DNA of 64,000 nucleotides from Paenibacillus apiarius (GTDB taxonomy: Bacteria; Bacillota; Bacilli; Paenibacillales; Paenibacillaceae): contig NZ_JAFFHZ010000001.1 of the NCBI RefSeq assembly GCF_017052585.1, positions 806,001 through 870,000 on the forward strand. The letters are read 5' to 3'. Below, in pieces: positions 16,756 through 25,349 of the stretch (its first letter is position 1; every line of letters starts with the position of its first letter). A model generated the notes under the pieces. That model was not told the origin of the DNA, did not search any database, and saw only the letters and a program-made list of their open reading frames with translations. Both the position numbers and the translations under genes were made by a program.

Positions 16756-17002
16756 ACCGCACCAAGTGCATCATTTCACTCATGCATTGCGAACATATGT
16801 AACGATCTTTAAATTCGGACACACCATCCATTGAGCCACAAAATACGCATTTGGGACGATAGCGTTCTAAAATGATATGATCGCCTTGCACTAAAATTTC
16901 GACAGGATCCCCCTCGTTCATCTGATAACGCTTCCTAAGTGATTTAGGCAAAACAATGCGTCCCAGTTGGTCAACTTTACGGACTACACCGGCAGGTTTC
17001 AT
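16754..17002 (-). CDS. abrB: AbrB family transition-state regulator
   Basis: An 82-residue DNA-binding protein. The N-terminal swapped-hairpin domain (MKPAGVVRKVDQLGRIVLPKSLRKRYQMNEGDPVEILVQ) is the AbrB fold that binds DNA as a tetramer. The C-terminal part carries two CxxC pairs (CVFC and CSQC), as in AbrB proteins of Paenibacillus. AbrB represses stationary-phase genes in growing cells and is itself repressed by Spo0A. The ATG at 17002 is chosen because AGGTGG lies 5 bases upstream; the frame also permits a start three codons earlier. Monocistronic with a long AT-rich upstream region. Confidence 0.93.
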   Translation of the reverse strand: MKPAGVVRKVDQLGRIVLPKSLRKRYQMNEGDPVEILVQGDHIILERYRPKCVFCGSMDGVSEFKDRYICSQCMSEMMHLVR

Positions 17003-17335
17003 CAGTTCCACCTCTCTTGTATTTCTATTCTCATGCTTACCCTTGAAAACTCTGCCACTACTACTTCTATGTACCTAGCAAAAATCCTGCTGAAATATGT
17101 CAATTCGTTTCGTTTTTAATTATTTTTTGTAATATCGCATAAGGCAGCAAAAAAAGGCAGCGGCATCGAGTTCGAACATCCATTACTTGTTTTATCTTAT
17201 CTAGTAAAAAATACCTAATCTTGCAAGCTTCCTAGTAAAATCATCCGATACCTTGGTGCGACTTCCATCGCAGGCCATCGTCCTTTCGCATGGGTCAAAA
17301 GATATCGTCATGCGGAAGGACTAGGTCCCGACGAT
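17003..17335. other. gene-free region between abrB and trmL
   Basis: 333 bp, AT-rich near abrB, where its promoter should lie. Near trmL there is a hairpin GTCCTTTCGCATG (17280-17292) / CATGCGGAAGGAC (17309-17321), one mismatch, 16-base loop, no T-run; it may form the 3' end of the trmL transcript. No ORF seen. Confidence 0.5.
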
Positions 17336-17800
17336 TTACTGGAGATTAGGATAATCAAGCTGCCGCAACGCTTCGTATACGATGATCGCCGCCGAATTGG
17401 ATAGATTGAGCGAACGCACTTTATCCGTCATCGGCATGCGCATGCACGTATCACGGTTTTCCTCGATAATTTCCGGGGGCAGCCCCTTCGTTTCCTTGCC
17501 GAATACAAAGAAATCGCCGTCTCGGAATTGAAAGTCACCGTACCGTTTGTCCGCCTTCGTCGTGGCATAAAAAAAACGCGCATCCGCGTATTTGTCCTTC
17601 AACTCTTGGAACGAGTCGTGGTACTCGATCGTTACCGCGTGCCAATAATCGAGACCGGCCCGCTTCAACGTGGCGTCATCGGTCCGGAAGCCGAGCGGCC
17701 GGACCAAGTGCAGATGCGTCCCCGTTGCAGCGCACGTGCGCGCGATATTTCCCGTGTTGGCCGGAATTTCCGGTTCCACGAGCACAATATGAAGAGCCAT
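17336..17800 (-). CDS. trmL: tRNA (cytidine(34)-2'-O)-methyltransferase
   Basis: A 154-residue SPOUT methyltransferase that methylates the ribose of the wobble base of tRNA-Leu using SAM. Motif 1 (EPEIPANTGNIARTC, residues 8-22), motif 2 (FGKETKGLP) and motif 3 (MPMTDKVRSLNLSNSAAIIVYEALRQ) together make the trefoil knot and are intact; length is typical. Start is the ATG at 17800 with GAGGTG 8 bases upstream. It is a single gene between abrB and the divergent marR unit. Confidence 0.95.
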   Translation of the reverse strand: MALHIVLVEPEIPANTGNIARTCAATGTHLHLVRPLGFRTDDATLKRAGLDYWHAVTIEYHDSFQELKDKYADARFFYATTKADKRYGDFQFRDGDFFVFGKETKGLPPEIIEENRDTCMRMPMTDKVRSLNLSNSAAIIVYEALRQLDYPNLQ

Positions 17801-17950
17801 CTCCTGTTCACCTCGCATTCCTCATTATTATACACCATATGACAATGATAGCGTTTGTTTATCTTTACCTAAAGCGCACTTTTGATTGCGAAGCTTCCCA
17901 AGAGAGAACTTGGCCTTTCATCTTGCATTCCCGCGTGAAGCCGGAGCGAT

Positions 17951-18014
17951 TTGACAAGGAAGTTTGGCTCATTTTATGATAGTTCTATCATCGAATAGTT
18001 CAATTGATGAACTA
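17951..18014 (+). promoter_or_regulatory. marR promoter with two palindromic operators
   Basis: TTGACA (17951-17956) and TATGAT (17975-17980), 18-base spacer, form a strong sigma-A promoter. ATGATAG-TT-CTATCAT (17976-17991) overlaps the -10 element, and TAGTTCA-ATTGA-TGAACTA (17996-18014) covers the start region; both palindromes are perfect. Typical of autorepression by a MarR dimer. Confidence 0.75.
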
Positions 18015-18039
18015 ATTGGACAAAGAGAGGATGGAGAGA

Positions 18040-18489
18040 GTGAACCGGGATCCGAAGACTTTAATCAATCGGTACATTGACGCCGAATTTACCGTCATGA
18101 AGCATTTGTTCAATGAGATTGGCGATGCCATTCCAGAACAGTTAACGCCGGAGCAATTCCAGATTCTGTGCGTGATTGACCGGCGCGGCAGCTGTACCTC
18201 CACCGACCTTGCCGACATTTTCAAGGTCGTGAAAAGCTCCATTACCGCCATCGTCACGCGCCTCGTGGACCGCGGCTTCATCACGCGAACGCGCGACGAA
18301 GAGGATCGGCGCCTCGTCGTGCTGTCCTTGACGGACCTCGGGCGCGCCATCTACGAGCAGGCAGATCAGACGGTGCAGGATATCGTCTCCTCCTACCTCG
18401 TTCATTTTGACGAGACGGAAGTTGAGACGTTCATCGGAACGTACGAGAAGCTGGCTCGCTTGATGTCGGAAGGGAGGCAGCGGCCATGA
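18040..18489 (+). CDS. MarR family transcriptional regulator
   Basis: A 149-residue winged-helix regulator. The DNA-binding core (about residues 45-105: ILCVIDRRGSCTSTDLADIFKVVKSSITAIVTRLVDRGFITRTRDEEDRRLVVLSLTDLG) is a clear MarR match, including the DxRxxxxxLT wing. GTG at 18040 is favoured with GAGAGG nine bases upstream; ATG at 18031 would sit directly on that site and TTG at 18016 lacks one. Its stop overlaps the start of the MMPL gene (ATGA), so translation is coupled and this is very probably the local repressor of the exporter, released by an unknown ligand. Confidence 0.9.
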   Translation: MNRDPKTLINRYIDAEFTVMKHLFNEIGDAIPEQLTPEQFQILCVIDRRGSCTSTDLADIFKVVKSSITAIVTRLVDRGFITRTRDEEDRRLVVLSLTDLGRAIYEQADQTVQDIVSSYLVHFDETEVETFIGTYEKLARLMSEGRQRP

Positions 18490-21400
18490 GAATGATATTG
18501 AAGGCAAGATGGACGGTCATTTCGATCTGGATCGTTGCCGCCGTCGTCTTGTTCATCGCGGCCCCGTCCCTAAGCGATCTCGTTCAAGAGAAAGGCACGA
18601 TCGCCGTTCCGGACGATTACCGTTCTGCCCAAGCCCAGCGCATACTGGATGAAGTATCGGCCGCTAGCGGCAAAGCGCATGAAGCGCAGATTGCGCTCGT
18701 CTTTCATAATCCTAGCGGGCTGACCGAGACGGATACGCAAGAGATTAAGCAAGCGGTTCAAGCTTTGTCCCGTCAGAAAGACACGCTTCACATCGTCTCC
18801 GTGCTTGATCCGTATGGGCAGCCGGAGCTGAAGAATAAGCTCGTCTCGAAGGACGGCCAGACGGTGCTGACCCCGCTCAACGTCAACACAGAGAAGCTGA
18901 GCGCCGTTGCTACTAGCGAGCTGATCTCGAACGAACTGCAATCCGTCTCCGTCGAGCATTACATGACAGGCAGGCAATTGATCGACCACGATCAGATCGT
19001 CAGCTCGCAGGAAGGACTGAAGAAGTCAGAAATCATTACCGTCGTCTTTATTTTATTGATTTTGTTCGTCGTCTTCCGTTCGTTCGCCGCTGCGTTCATC
19101 CCGCTCTTGACCGTCGGGCTAAGCTACATCATCTCGCAATCGATCGTCGCCTTTCTGGTGGATGGCGTGGATTTTCCAATCTCGACGTTTACGCAAATTT
19201 TTATGGTGGCCGTCTTGTTCGGAATCGGGACGGACTACTGCATTCTTCTGATTAGCCGATACAAAGAAGAGCTGGCCCATCACGACGATCCGGGGGACGC
19301 GATTGTGGCGACTTACCGTACAGCCGGGAAGACCGTCCTGTTCTCGGGTATCGCCGTCCTCGTCGGCTTCTCGGTCATCGGACTGTCACAGTTCATCCTG
19401 TACCGCTCAGCCGTCGCCGTTGCCATCGGCATCGCCGTCATGCTGCTCGCGCTCCTGACCGTCGTGCCATTCTTCATGGCGGTGCTCGGCAAGAAGCTAT
19501 TCTGGCCGGCCAAGAAGTCGATTGAACATAAGGAGAGCCGCCTCTGGGGGGCAGTCGGTTCGTTCTCCGTGCGCCGTCCGCTGGCTGCCTTCCTTATCGT
19601 AGCGGCCATCACCTTGCCGTTCCTCTTTACGTATAGCGGCGATGTGTCGTTCAACAGCCTGGAGGAAATCGGCGACAACTACGAATCCGTTAAAGCTTAT
19701 AACATCATCTCAGCAAGCTTCGATCCGGGCGAATCGATGCCGGCCCAAGTCGTCATCCGCAGCGGGAGCCCGCTCCATGATGCGGAATATATGGGGCTCG
19801 CCGAGAAGATAAGCCGCGAGATTCTCAAGGTGGACGGCGTGTCCAGCGTGCGCAGCTTAAGCCGTCCGGCAGGAGATGAAATCGAGGACTTCCATGTGGC
19901 CGAACAGGTGAAGACGCTGGAAAGCGGCTTGACCGAGGGCAGCAAGGGGCTGCAGGACATTCACAGCGGGCTGTCTCAAGCGAGCAGCGAGCTCCGCAAG
20001 AACGAGCCGAAGCTGAAGGAAGCGGTCGCCAGCACCGGGCAATTAAGCGAAGGCACCGCCCAGCTGAAGAAGGGCATTACGCAGTTAAGCAGCGGTCTCG
20101 GCCAGATTGAGAAGGGCATCAAGGATGGCTCGCTCGGAGCCGGCGAATTGAAAGCCGGATTGAAGCAGGCGAAGGATAGCGCGCAGCAATTGGCGGAAGC
20201 GCATAGTAAACTGTTGGCGGCTTACCGGCAGATCGGCGGCGGCCTGCGCGAGCTGGATTCCGGATTGGGCCAGATGAAGCAGCAGGCAGGCGGTATCGCG
20301 CAGGCGCTGCAGTCCTTGAATACCCGCTTCGCCAGCTTGGAAGGCCGTTACCCAGAGCTGCTGCAGGATGAGGATTACTTGGCTATCCGCGGCACGGTGA
20401 CGGAGACCGGCCAAGGGACGGGCCAATTGTCATCCGCCCTGGGCGAGGCGGCGGCACAGCTTGCGCAGGTTCATGCCGGTATGAAGCAGGCGAACCAGAG
20501 CTACGAGCAAGCCGCAGCCGGCCAAGCCGCATTGGCGAGCGGATTCGACGAATTGATTGCCGGTATCGGCCAGTTGGAGAGCGGTTTGCAGCAAGCAGCC
20601 AACGGTCAAGGCCAGATTATTGGCAAGGTGCCTGCCATCATCAAAGGGCTCGACCAGCTGCAGCAGGGGCAGAAGCAAATTAGCGGCGGCTTCGCGCAGC
20701 TGAACGACCAGATCGGGCAGCTGACAGACGGTCTAGCGCAGAGCGCCGACGGCTTGTCGCAAATTTCCGGCGGCCTGAAATCTGCCAACGAATACTTGAA
20801 TCAAGTCGGCTCGTCCTCCGACAAGGAGCTGGGCGGATGGTTCGTGCCGGACGAAGTGCTGAAGAACGAAGCGTTCCGCCAAGCACTTGACCTGTACCTG
20901 TCGGAAGACCGCAGCGTCATGACGCTGGATGTCGTGTTCGCCGACAATCCATACGGCACGCCTGCCATCGATCGCGTCGACCAAGTGAACACGGCCGTCG
21001 AACGGGCCGTCAAGGGCACGGCGCTGCAGCAGGCTGACATCGCCATGGGCGGCGTATCCAGCACCTTCGCCGACCTGAAGCAGATGTCCGGCGCAGATTA
21101 CACACGGACAGTCGTCTATATGCTGATCGGTATTTTGCTTATACTCATCATCCTGTTCCGTTCCATCGTCATGCCGCTATATATTACTGCATCGCTCTTG
21201 CTGACGTTCTTCACGTCAATGAGCGTGACGGAGCTGATATTCGTCGACATCCTGGGCTACACCGGCGTCACTTGGGCGACTCCGTTCTTCGGCTTCGTCA
21301 TGCTGATGGCGCTCGGGGTGGACTACAGCATCTTCCTGATGGAACGATTCAACGAGAACAAGCACCTTGACGTGCAGGACGCCATACTGTTCGCGATGCG

Positions 21401-21647
21401 GAATATGGGAACGGTCATTATCTCTGCCGTCGTCATTCTGGGCGGGACCTTCGCTTCGTTCTATCCATCGGGCGTGCTGTCGATGATGCAGATCGCTACC
21501 GTCGTGCTGTCGGGCCTTATGCTGTATACGTTCCTGCTGCTTCCATTCTTCGTGCCGGTCATGGCCGCAACCTTCGGCTCTGCCAACTGGTGGCCATTCG
21601 GCATAAAACGTGAAACGGAGCGGAAAAGAGATAGCCTAAGCGCATAG
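18486..21647 (+). CDS. MMPL/RND-superfamily exporter
   Basis: A 1053-residue membrane transporter with the MMPL layout: TM1, first extracytoplasmic domain (to about 175), TM2-6 with FGIGTDYCILLISRYKEEL, a very large second extracytoplasmic domain, then TM7-12 with ALGVDYSIFLMERFNE. The paired G-x-D-Y motifs are the proton-relay sites. The second external domain (about 470-780) is filled with SGL/QLxxGLxQ heptad-like repeats, a long coiled coil like that of YhgE/Pip proteins. Actinobacterial and Bacillus members export lipids or amphipathic drugs; substrate unknown here. Coupled to marR by a 4-base overlap. Confidence 0.9.
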   Translation: MRMILKARWTVISIWIVAAVVLFIAAPSLSDLVQEKGTIAVPDDYRSAQAQRILDEVSAASGKAHEAQIALVFHNPSGLTETDTQEIKQAVQALSRQKDTLHIVSVLDPYGQPELKNKLVSKDGQTVLTPLNVNTEKLSAVATSELISNELQSVSVEHYMTGRQLIDHDQIVSSQEGLKKSEIITVVFILLILFVVFRSFAAAFIPLLTVGLSYIISQSIVAFLVDGVDFPISTFTQIFMVAVLFGIGTDYCILLISRYKEELAHHDDPGDAIVATYRTAGKTVLFSGIAVLVGFSVIGLSQFILYRSAVAVAIGIAVMLLALLTVVPFFMAVLGKKLFWPAKKSIEHKESRLWGAVGSFSVRRPLAAFLIVAAITLPFLFTYSGDVSFNSLEEIGDNYESVKAYNIISASFDPGESMPAQVVIRSGSPLHDAEYMGLAEKISREILKVDGVSSVRSLSRPAGDEIEDFHVAEQVKTLESGLTEGSKGLQDIHSGLSQASSELRKNEPKLKEAVASTGQLSEGTAQLKKGITQLSSGLGQIEKGIKDGSLGAGELKAGLKQAKDSAQQLAEAHSKLLAAYRQIGGGLRELDSGLGQMKQQAGGIAQALQSLNTRFASLEGRYPELLQDEDYLAIRGTVTETGQGTGQLSSALGEAAAQLAQVHAGMKQANQSYEQAAAGQAALASGFDELIAGIGQLESGLQQAANGQGQIIGKVPAIIKGLDQLQQGQKQISGGFAQLNDQIGQLTDGLAQSADGLSQISGGLKSANEYLNQVGSSSDKELGGWFVPDEVLKNEAFRQALDLYLSEDRSVMTLDVVFADNPYGTPAIDRVDQVNTAVERAVKGTALQQADIAMGGVSSTFADLKQMSGADYTRTVVYMLIGILLILIILFRSIVMPLYITASLLLTFFTSMSVTELIFVDILGYTGVTWATPFFGFVMLMALGVDYSIFLMERFNENKHLDVQDAILFAMRNMGTVIISAVVILGGTFASFYPSGVLSMMQIATVVLSGLMLYTFLLLPFFVPVMAATFGSANWWPFGIKRETERKRDSLSA

Positions 21648-21703
21648 CTCATATTGGCATAACAATGTAGACATCATGCCCCGGTATAATGATATTCTAA
21701 TCA

Positions 21704-21736
21704 AGCCTGTTGGGAAACGCCCAGCAGGCTCTTTTG
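21704..21736 (+). terminator. terminator of the marR-MMPL operon
   Basis: AGCCTGTTGGG-aaacg-CCCAGCAGGCT followed by CTTTTG, 57 bases after the stop. The remaining bases up to the HsmA gene at 21967 contain no gene. Confidence 0.8.
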
Positions 21737-21966
21737 CTCAAATATCACAAAGGCCGCGGTTTCTAGACGCCACATTCCCTTTCGATGCTGTAAGCGCCAT
21801 ACCCGCCGTTACAAGCTCTGTTACTCTCTCACCTCCATGAACCGAAAGCTTGTAATCTTCCATTCATATTCGATTCATAAAACCGATCTATGATTAGACT
21901 ACAGCGGCACACCGCTCTGGGATGAACAGATGCCGCTAACCAATTACAACTGGGAGTGAGACACAC

Positions 21967-22329
21967 ATGCTGGCATTGGCAGTCATATTTATTAATTTGG
22001 CGCTCGTTTTTTATACGATTGGGGTATGGGGAGAAAAACGTGCGGGCGCTTTGCAACATAAACATCTCTTCTTCTTCCTGCTCGGTCTTGTCTGCGATAC
22101 AACCGGCACCTCGTTGATGAGTCTTCTCGCTGGGGACGGCGGAAATCCGCTGCATGCACTAACTGGACTTGCGGCCCTTATTTTGATGCTCGTTCATGCG
22201 GTATGGGCCGCTCTTGTCAAATGGAAAGGCAGCGCGGCTTCGCAGCGCTGGTTCCATAAGTTCAGCTTGACCGTATGGGGGCTGTGGCTCGTTCCATACC
22301 TTATCGGCGTTGTCATGAGCATGACGTAA
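21967..22329 (+). CDS. HsmA family (TIGR03987) membrane protein
   Basis: A 120-residue protein with four membrane helices, matching the HsmA/TIGR03987 family: ALAVIFINLALVFYTIGVWGEK at the N-terminus, LGLVCDTTGTSLMS in the middle and the WFHKFSLTVWGLWLVPYLIGV ending. Conserved His residues in the helices suggest a metal or heme role, but none is established. GGGAGTGAG lies 6 bases before the ATG. Apparently monocistronic, 130 bp before the response regulator gene. Confidence 0.8.
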   Translation: MLALAVIFINLALVFYTIGVWGEKRAGALQHKHLFFFLLGLVCDTTGTSLMSLLAGDGGNPLHALTGLAALILMLVHAVWAALVKWKGSAASQRWFHKFSLTVWGLWLVPYLIGVVMSMT

Positions 22330-22459
22330 TTACACTTTTTTTTACATCCCGTTTACGTTTGCTTAATATGGCGCTGACGAATGCCCTTCATAATGGTGAT
22401 AGACGTTCGCGAGGACATGACTCCGACACTGAAATCATTGAATTGCGGGAGGGACTGCT

Positions 22460-23170
22460 ATGAAATCGAAAATATTAGTTGTTGATGATGAACCATCCAT
22501 CTCTACCCTCATTGAATATAACTTGAAATTGGCTGGCTACGATGTGTTGTGCGTATATGACGGAGAAGCGGTATTCGACGTGCTGGCAACCTTCCGTCCG
22601 GACCTGATCGTGCTTGACCGCATGCTGCCGAAGAGCGACGGGCTGGAAGTGTGCCGCAAGCTGCGTGCACTGAACAACATGGTTCCGATAATTATGCTGA
22701 CGGCGATGCAGGACGTAGGCGACAAAATACACGGCCTCGATAATGGAGCGGATGATTATATGACGAAGCCATTCTCTCCGCAGGAGCTCATTTCCCGAAT
22801 CCAAGCGGTGATGCGGCGCATCCGCTCCTTGCCGCTCTCCGACGACGGCCGCATATTCGAAATCGGCTGCTTGACCGTCATGGCCGATCAACGGGAAGTG
22901 GAGCTGAATGGCCGCAAGGTAGAGCTCACTCCGAAGGAATTCGAGCTGCTTGTCTTCCTCTGCCGGCATCGCGGCAAAGTGCTCAGCCGCCAGCAGCTGC
23001 TGCAGGGCGTATGGGATTATCATTTTCTTGGCGATACGCGCATCGTTGATGTTCATATCAGCCACCTGCGCGACAAAATCGAGAAGAACGCGCGCAGCCC
23101 TGAATATATTATGACAATCCGCAACGTCGGCTATAAGCTGACGGAGCCTTCCCGCCGCATTCTGGCCTAG
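22460..23170 (+). CDS. orphan OmpR/PhoB family response regulator
   Basis: A 236-residue response regulator. The receiver domain (residues 4-118) has the acidic pair DDE, the phospho-acceptor Asp in LIVLDRMLPKSDG, the Thr in MLTAM and Lys in TKPFSPQEL. The C-terminal winged helix (about 135-230: VELTPKEFELLVFLCRHRGKVLSRQQLLQGVWDYHFLGDTRIVDVHISHLRDKI) is PhoB-like. GGGAGGG is 7 bases before the ATG. No histidine kinase is next to it, so its partner lies elsewhere. It is followed by a strong hairpin. Confidence 0.9.
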   Translation: MKSKILVVDDEPSISTLIEYNLKLAGYDVLCVYDGEAVFDVLATFRPDLIVLDRMLPKSDGLEVCRKLRALNNMVPIIMLTAMQDVGDKIHGLDNGADDYMTKPFSPQELISRIQAVMRRIRSLPLSDDGRIFEIGCLTVMADQREVELNGRKVELTPKEFELLVFLCRHRGKVLSRQQLLQGVWDYHFLGDTRIVDVHISHLRDKIEKNARSPEYIMTIRNVGYKLTEPSRRILA

Positions 23171-23211
23171 CGCCGGCGCGGAATATCAATTGAATTTCCC
23201 TCATTTCCGAT

Positions 23212-23249
23212 ATATTCCCCGCCTGTTTCCCCGAGCAGGCGGGGAATAT
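23212..23249 (+). terminator. strong hairpin after the response regulator
   Basis: Perfect 14-bp inverted repeat ATATTCCCCGCCTG / CAGGCGGGGAATAT with a 10-base loop, 41 bases beyond the stop. It lacks a T-run, so it may terminate weakly or protect the 3' end. Confidence 0.55.
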
Positions 23250-23470
23250 GTAGTTCCATTGACGGATTCCATTGAAATTTGCTTCCCTTGCTTCCAACAG
23301 CCTCAAATGGGGATACATGATTCGCATCGACAAGGACTGCCCGATTGTTTAGGCTGTTTGCCAGATTGCTTCTGTTTTTTCTGCATATATTCCCTGCAAC
23401 TAGTACTTGAGATCTATTCAAAAAATAGTAGTATACGTTCATATGAATTGATACTAATAGAAGACTTAAA

Positions 23471-23492
23471 TTAAAGCGCTTATCTTTATAAT
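23471..23492 (+). promoter_or_regulatory. LPMO promoter with cre-like site
   Basis: TTAAAGCGCTTATC (23471-23484) matches the CcpA catabolite-responsive element core AAGCGCTT and ends two bases before a TATAAT (23487-23492). A CcpA dimer there would block the promoter when preferred sugars are present, as expected for a chitin-utilisation gene. Confidence 0.5.
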
Positions 23493-23531
23493 GATAGAGA
23501 ATACAAGAGTATACACAACAAGGAGGCAAAA

Positions 23532-24761
23532 ATGGTGACACAACCACGCATTTGGAATCATCTCGTTTCGAAAGTATCTCCCCTGTTTGCAGCTTTCGGA
23601 CTCACGGCGCTCGGCCTGGCATGCACGCTCATCTTTGCGGACAGCGCTTCGGCTCACGGCTATATCGAGTCTCCAACCAGCCGTGCCGTATTGTGCAAGC
23701 AAGGATTAAACAAGGACTGCGGACAGGTGCAATATGAGCCGCAAAGCGTGGAAGGAAAGGGCTCCTTCCCGCAAGGCGGACCGGCAGACGGCCAAATCGC
23801 CGGCGGCGGCGTATTTGCGGAGCTCAACGAGCAGACTGCCGAGCGCTGGCACAAAGTGACGCTGCAGGGCGGCAAAAATACGTTTAAATGGTATTTAACA
23901 GCGCCGCACGCGACATCCGAATGGAAATATTACATCACGAAGAAGGATTGGGACCCGAACAAGCCGTTGACTCGCGCCGACCTTGATCCAGTGCCGTTCT
24001 GCTCCATCGACGACGGCGGCAAGAGACCGCCGAACAACGTCACGCATGAATGCACCGTGCCGACCGATCGCAGCGGCTATCACCTGATTCTCGGCGTCTG
24101 GGAAATCGCGGATACCGGCAATGCATTTTATCAAGTGATCGATGTCAATCTGATGAACGGCGGTACGGGTGAACAAGCTCCTGCCGCCCCTGGCGATGTC
24201 GCTTCCCCATCCCAGACCCAAACTTCGATCGACATTAGCTGGTCCGCCGCTGCGGCGCCGAACGGAATGAAAGCATATGAAGTGCATCGCAACGGAGTGT
24301 TGATTGGAACGACGAATCAGACTTCTTATGAAGATAGCGGGTTGACGCCGAATACGTCCTATACGTATACGGTCCGTGCCGTAGACAGCGCCGATAAAAA
24401 GTCTCCGTTCTCCGCGCCGCTTACGGTCAGCACGTTAAAAGAAGACGGCGATGGCGGCGGTGATGGCGGAAATCCGCCGCTTCCGGGCGTATCTGCTTGG
24501 GAAGCAAGCAAAGTGTACAACCGCGGCGACCGGGTGCAAAATAACGGCTTGGAGTATGAAGCCTTGTATTGGACGCAGAACAACGAGCCCGACGTATCGG
24601 ATGCGTGGAAGCTGGTCAGCGATGTCGTCTTGGATTGGAACAAGGACAAAGCCTATACAGGCGGAGACCAAGTAAAGCATAACGGCGTCGTCTATACCGC
24701 GCGCTGGTGGACGCGGGACGAAGAGCCGGGCCGCGCTGACGTGTGGCAGGCTGCAAAGTAG
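23532..24761 (+). CDS. secreted AA10 lytic polysaccharide monooxygenase with FN3 and two CBM5/12 modules
   Basis: A 409-residue secreted copper enzyme that oxidatively cleaves chitin (or cellulose). Order: signal peptide ending SASA (about residue 37), mature N-terminal His of HGYIESPTSRA which forms half of the histidine brace, AA10 domain to about residue 215 with the second brace His in APHATSEWKYYITKKDW, a fibronectin type III domain (about 220-305), a Gly-rich linker, and two short carbohydrate-binding modules (AWEASKVYNRGDRVQNNGLEYEALYWT and LDWNKDKAYTGGDQVKHNG). A strong AGGAGG precedes the ATG. Module order is typical for Bacillales chitin-active LPMOs. Probably CcpA-controlled. Confidence 0.93.
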   Translation: MVTQPRIWNHLVSKVSPLFAAFGLTALGLACTLIFADSASAHGYIESPTSRAVLCKQGLNKDCGQVQYEPQSVEGKGSFPQGGPADGQIAGGGVFAELNEQTAERWHKVTLQGGKNTFKWYLTAPHATSEWKYYITKKDWDPNKPLTRADLDPVPFCSIDDGGKRPPNNVTHECTVPTDRSGYHLILGVWEIADTGNAFYQVIDVNLMNGGTGEQAPAAPGDVASPSQTQTSIDISWSAAAAPNGMKAYEVHRNGVLIGTTNQTSYEDSGLTPNTSYTYTVRAVDSADKKSPFSAPLTVSTLKEDGDGGGDGGNPPLPGVSAWEASKVYNRGDRVQNNGLEYEALYWTQNNEPDVSDAWKLVSDVVLDWNKDKAYTGGDQVKHNGVVYTARWWTRDEEPGRADVWQAAK

Positions 24762-24768
24762 AACGTGC

Positions 24769-24810
24769 AAGAGCCCGCTCAAGGCGTTTGCTTTGAAGGG
24801 CTCTTTTTCC
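24769..24810 (+). terminator. terminator of the LPMO gene
   Basis: AAGAGCCC-n20-GGGCTCTTTTTCC, with an inner AAGGC/GCTTT pairing, eight bases after the stop. Confidence 0.8.
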
Positions 24811-24976
24811 TGACTGCAGCATGCCATCACCATTTTTACAGAATGGTTCATCATTAATTTTCTTTGCATTTTTCCATTTTGATATACTCCAGATGTTCCC
24901 TTCCCCAGCCACACATACTGTCCAGTCCTTAGATTATTCCATCATACACTCCAAGTAGAGAAGGAGAGAATAAACG

Positions 24977-25153
24977 ATGTCTGCATGTTCATTACAAAAT
25001 CAACGTGTCGTCATTATCGGAGGAAGTTCAGGGATTGGCCTGTCTTGATGCCGGGCGCTTTTAGCCAGCGGCCATTGGATGACGGCGCATCTTATGCGGC
25101 TTGCAACAACAGGAAGCCCCCTTTTTCCGGATAGGGGTTACATTTTACGTTGA
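24977..25153 (+). pseudogene. collapsed short-chain dehydrogenase (SDR) gene
   Basis: AAGGAGAG and an ATG open a frame reading MSACSLQNQRVVIIGGSSGIGLS, the NAD(P)-binding start of an SDR enzyme, then a TGA at 25046. The same frame continues with CRALLASGH, the next SDR helix, and soon ends TTGSPLFPDRGYILR, which resembles the C-terminal TGxVLxVDGGYxL of SDRs, with a stop at 25151. About 180 central codons are missing, so this is an internal-deletion remnant with an intact translation start. Confidence 0.75.
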
Positions 25154-25349
25154 ATATAAATGACATGGCTCGCATCAGAGTTGTGTCATTTTTATTACCG
25201 TTCATTACCAGCAAAAGATATTTTTTTGTTGGGAACTTATGACTTAAGAACTATTAACAGATGCCCAATTGCTGATTAAAATTAAGTAAGTATTTTCCAT
25301 AGAAGGGGAGGGTGGGGATTCTATTTTCAATATAAAGGAGGAGTTATAA

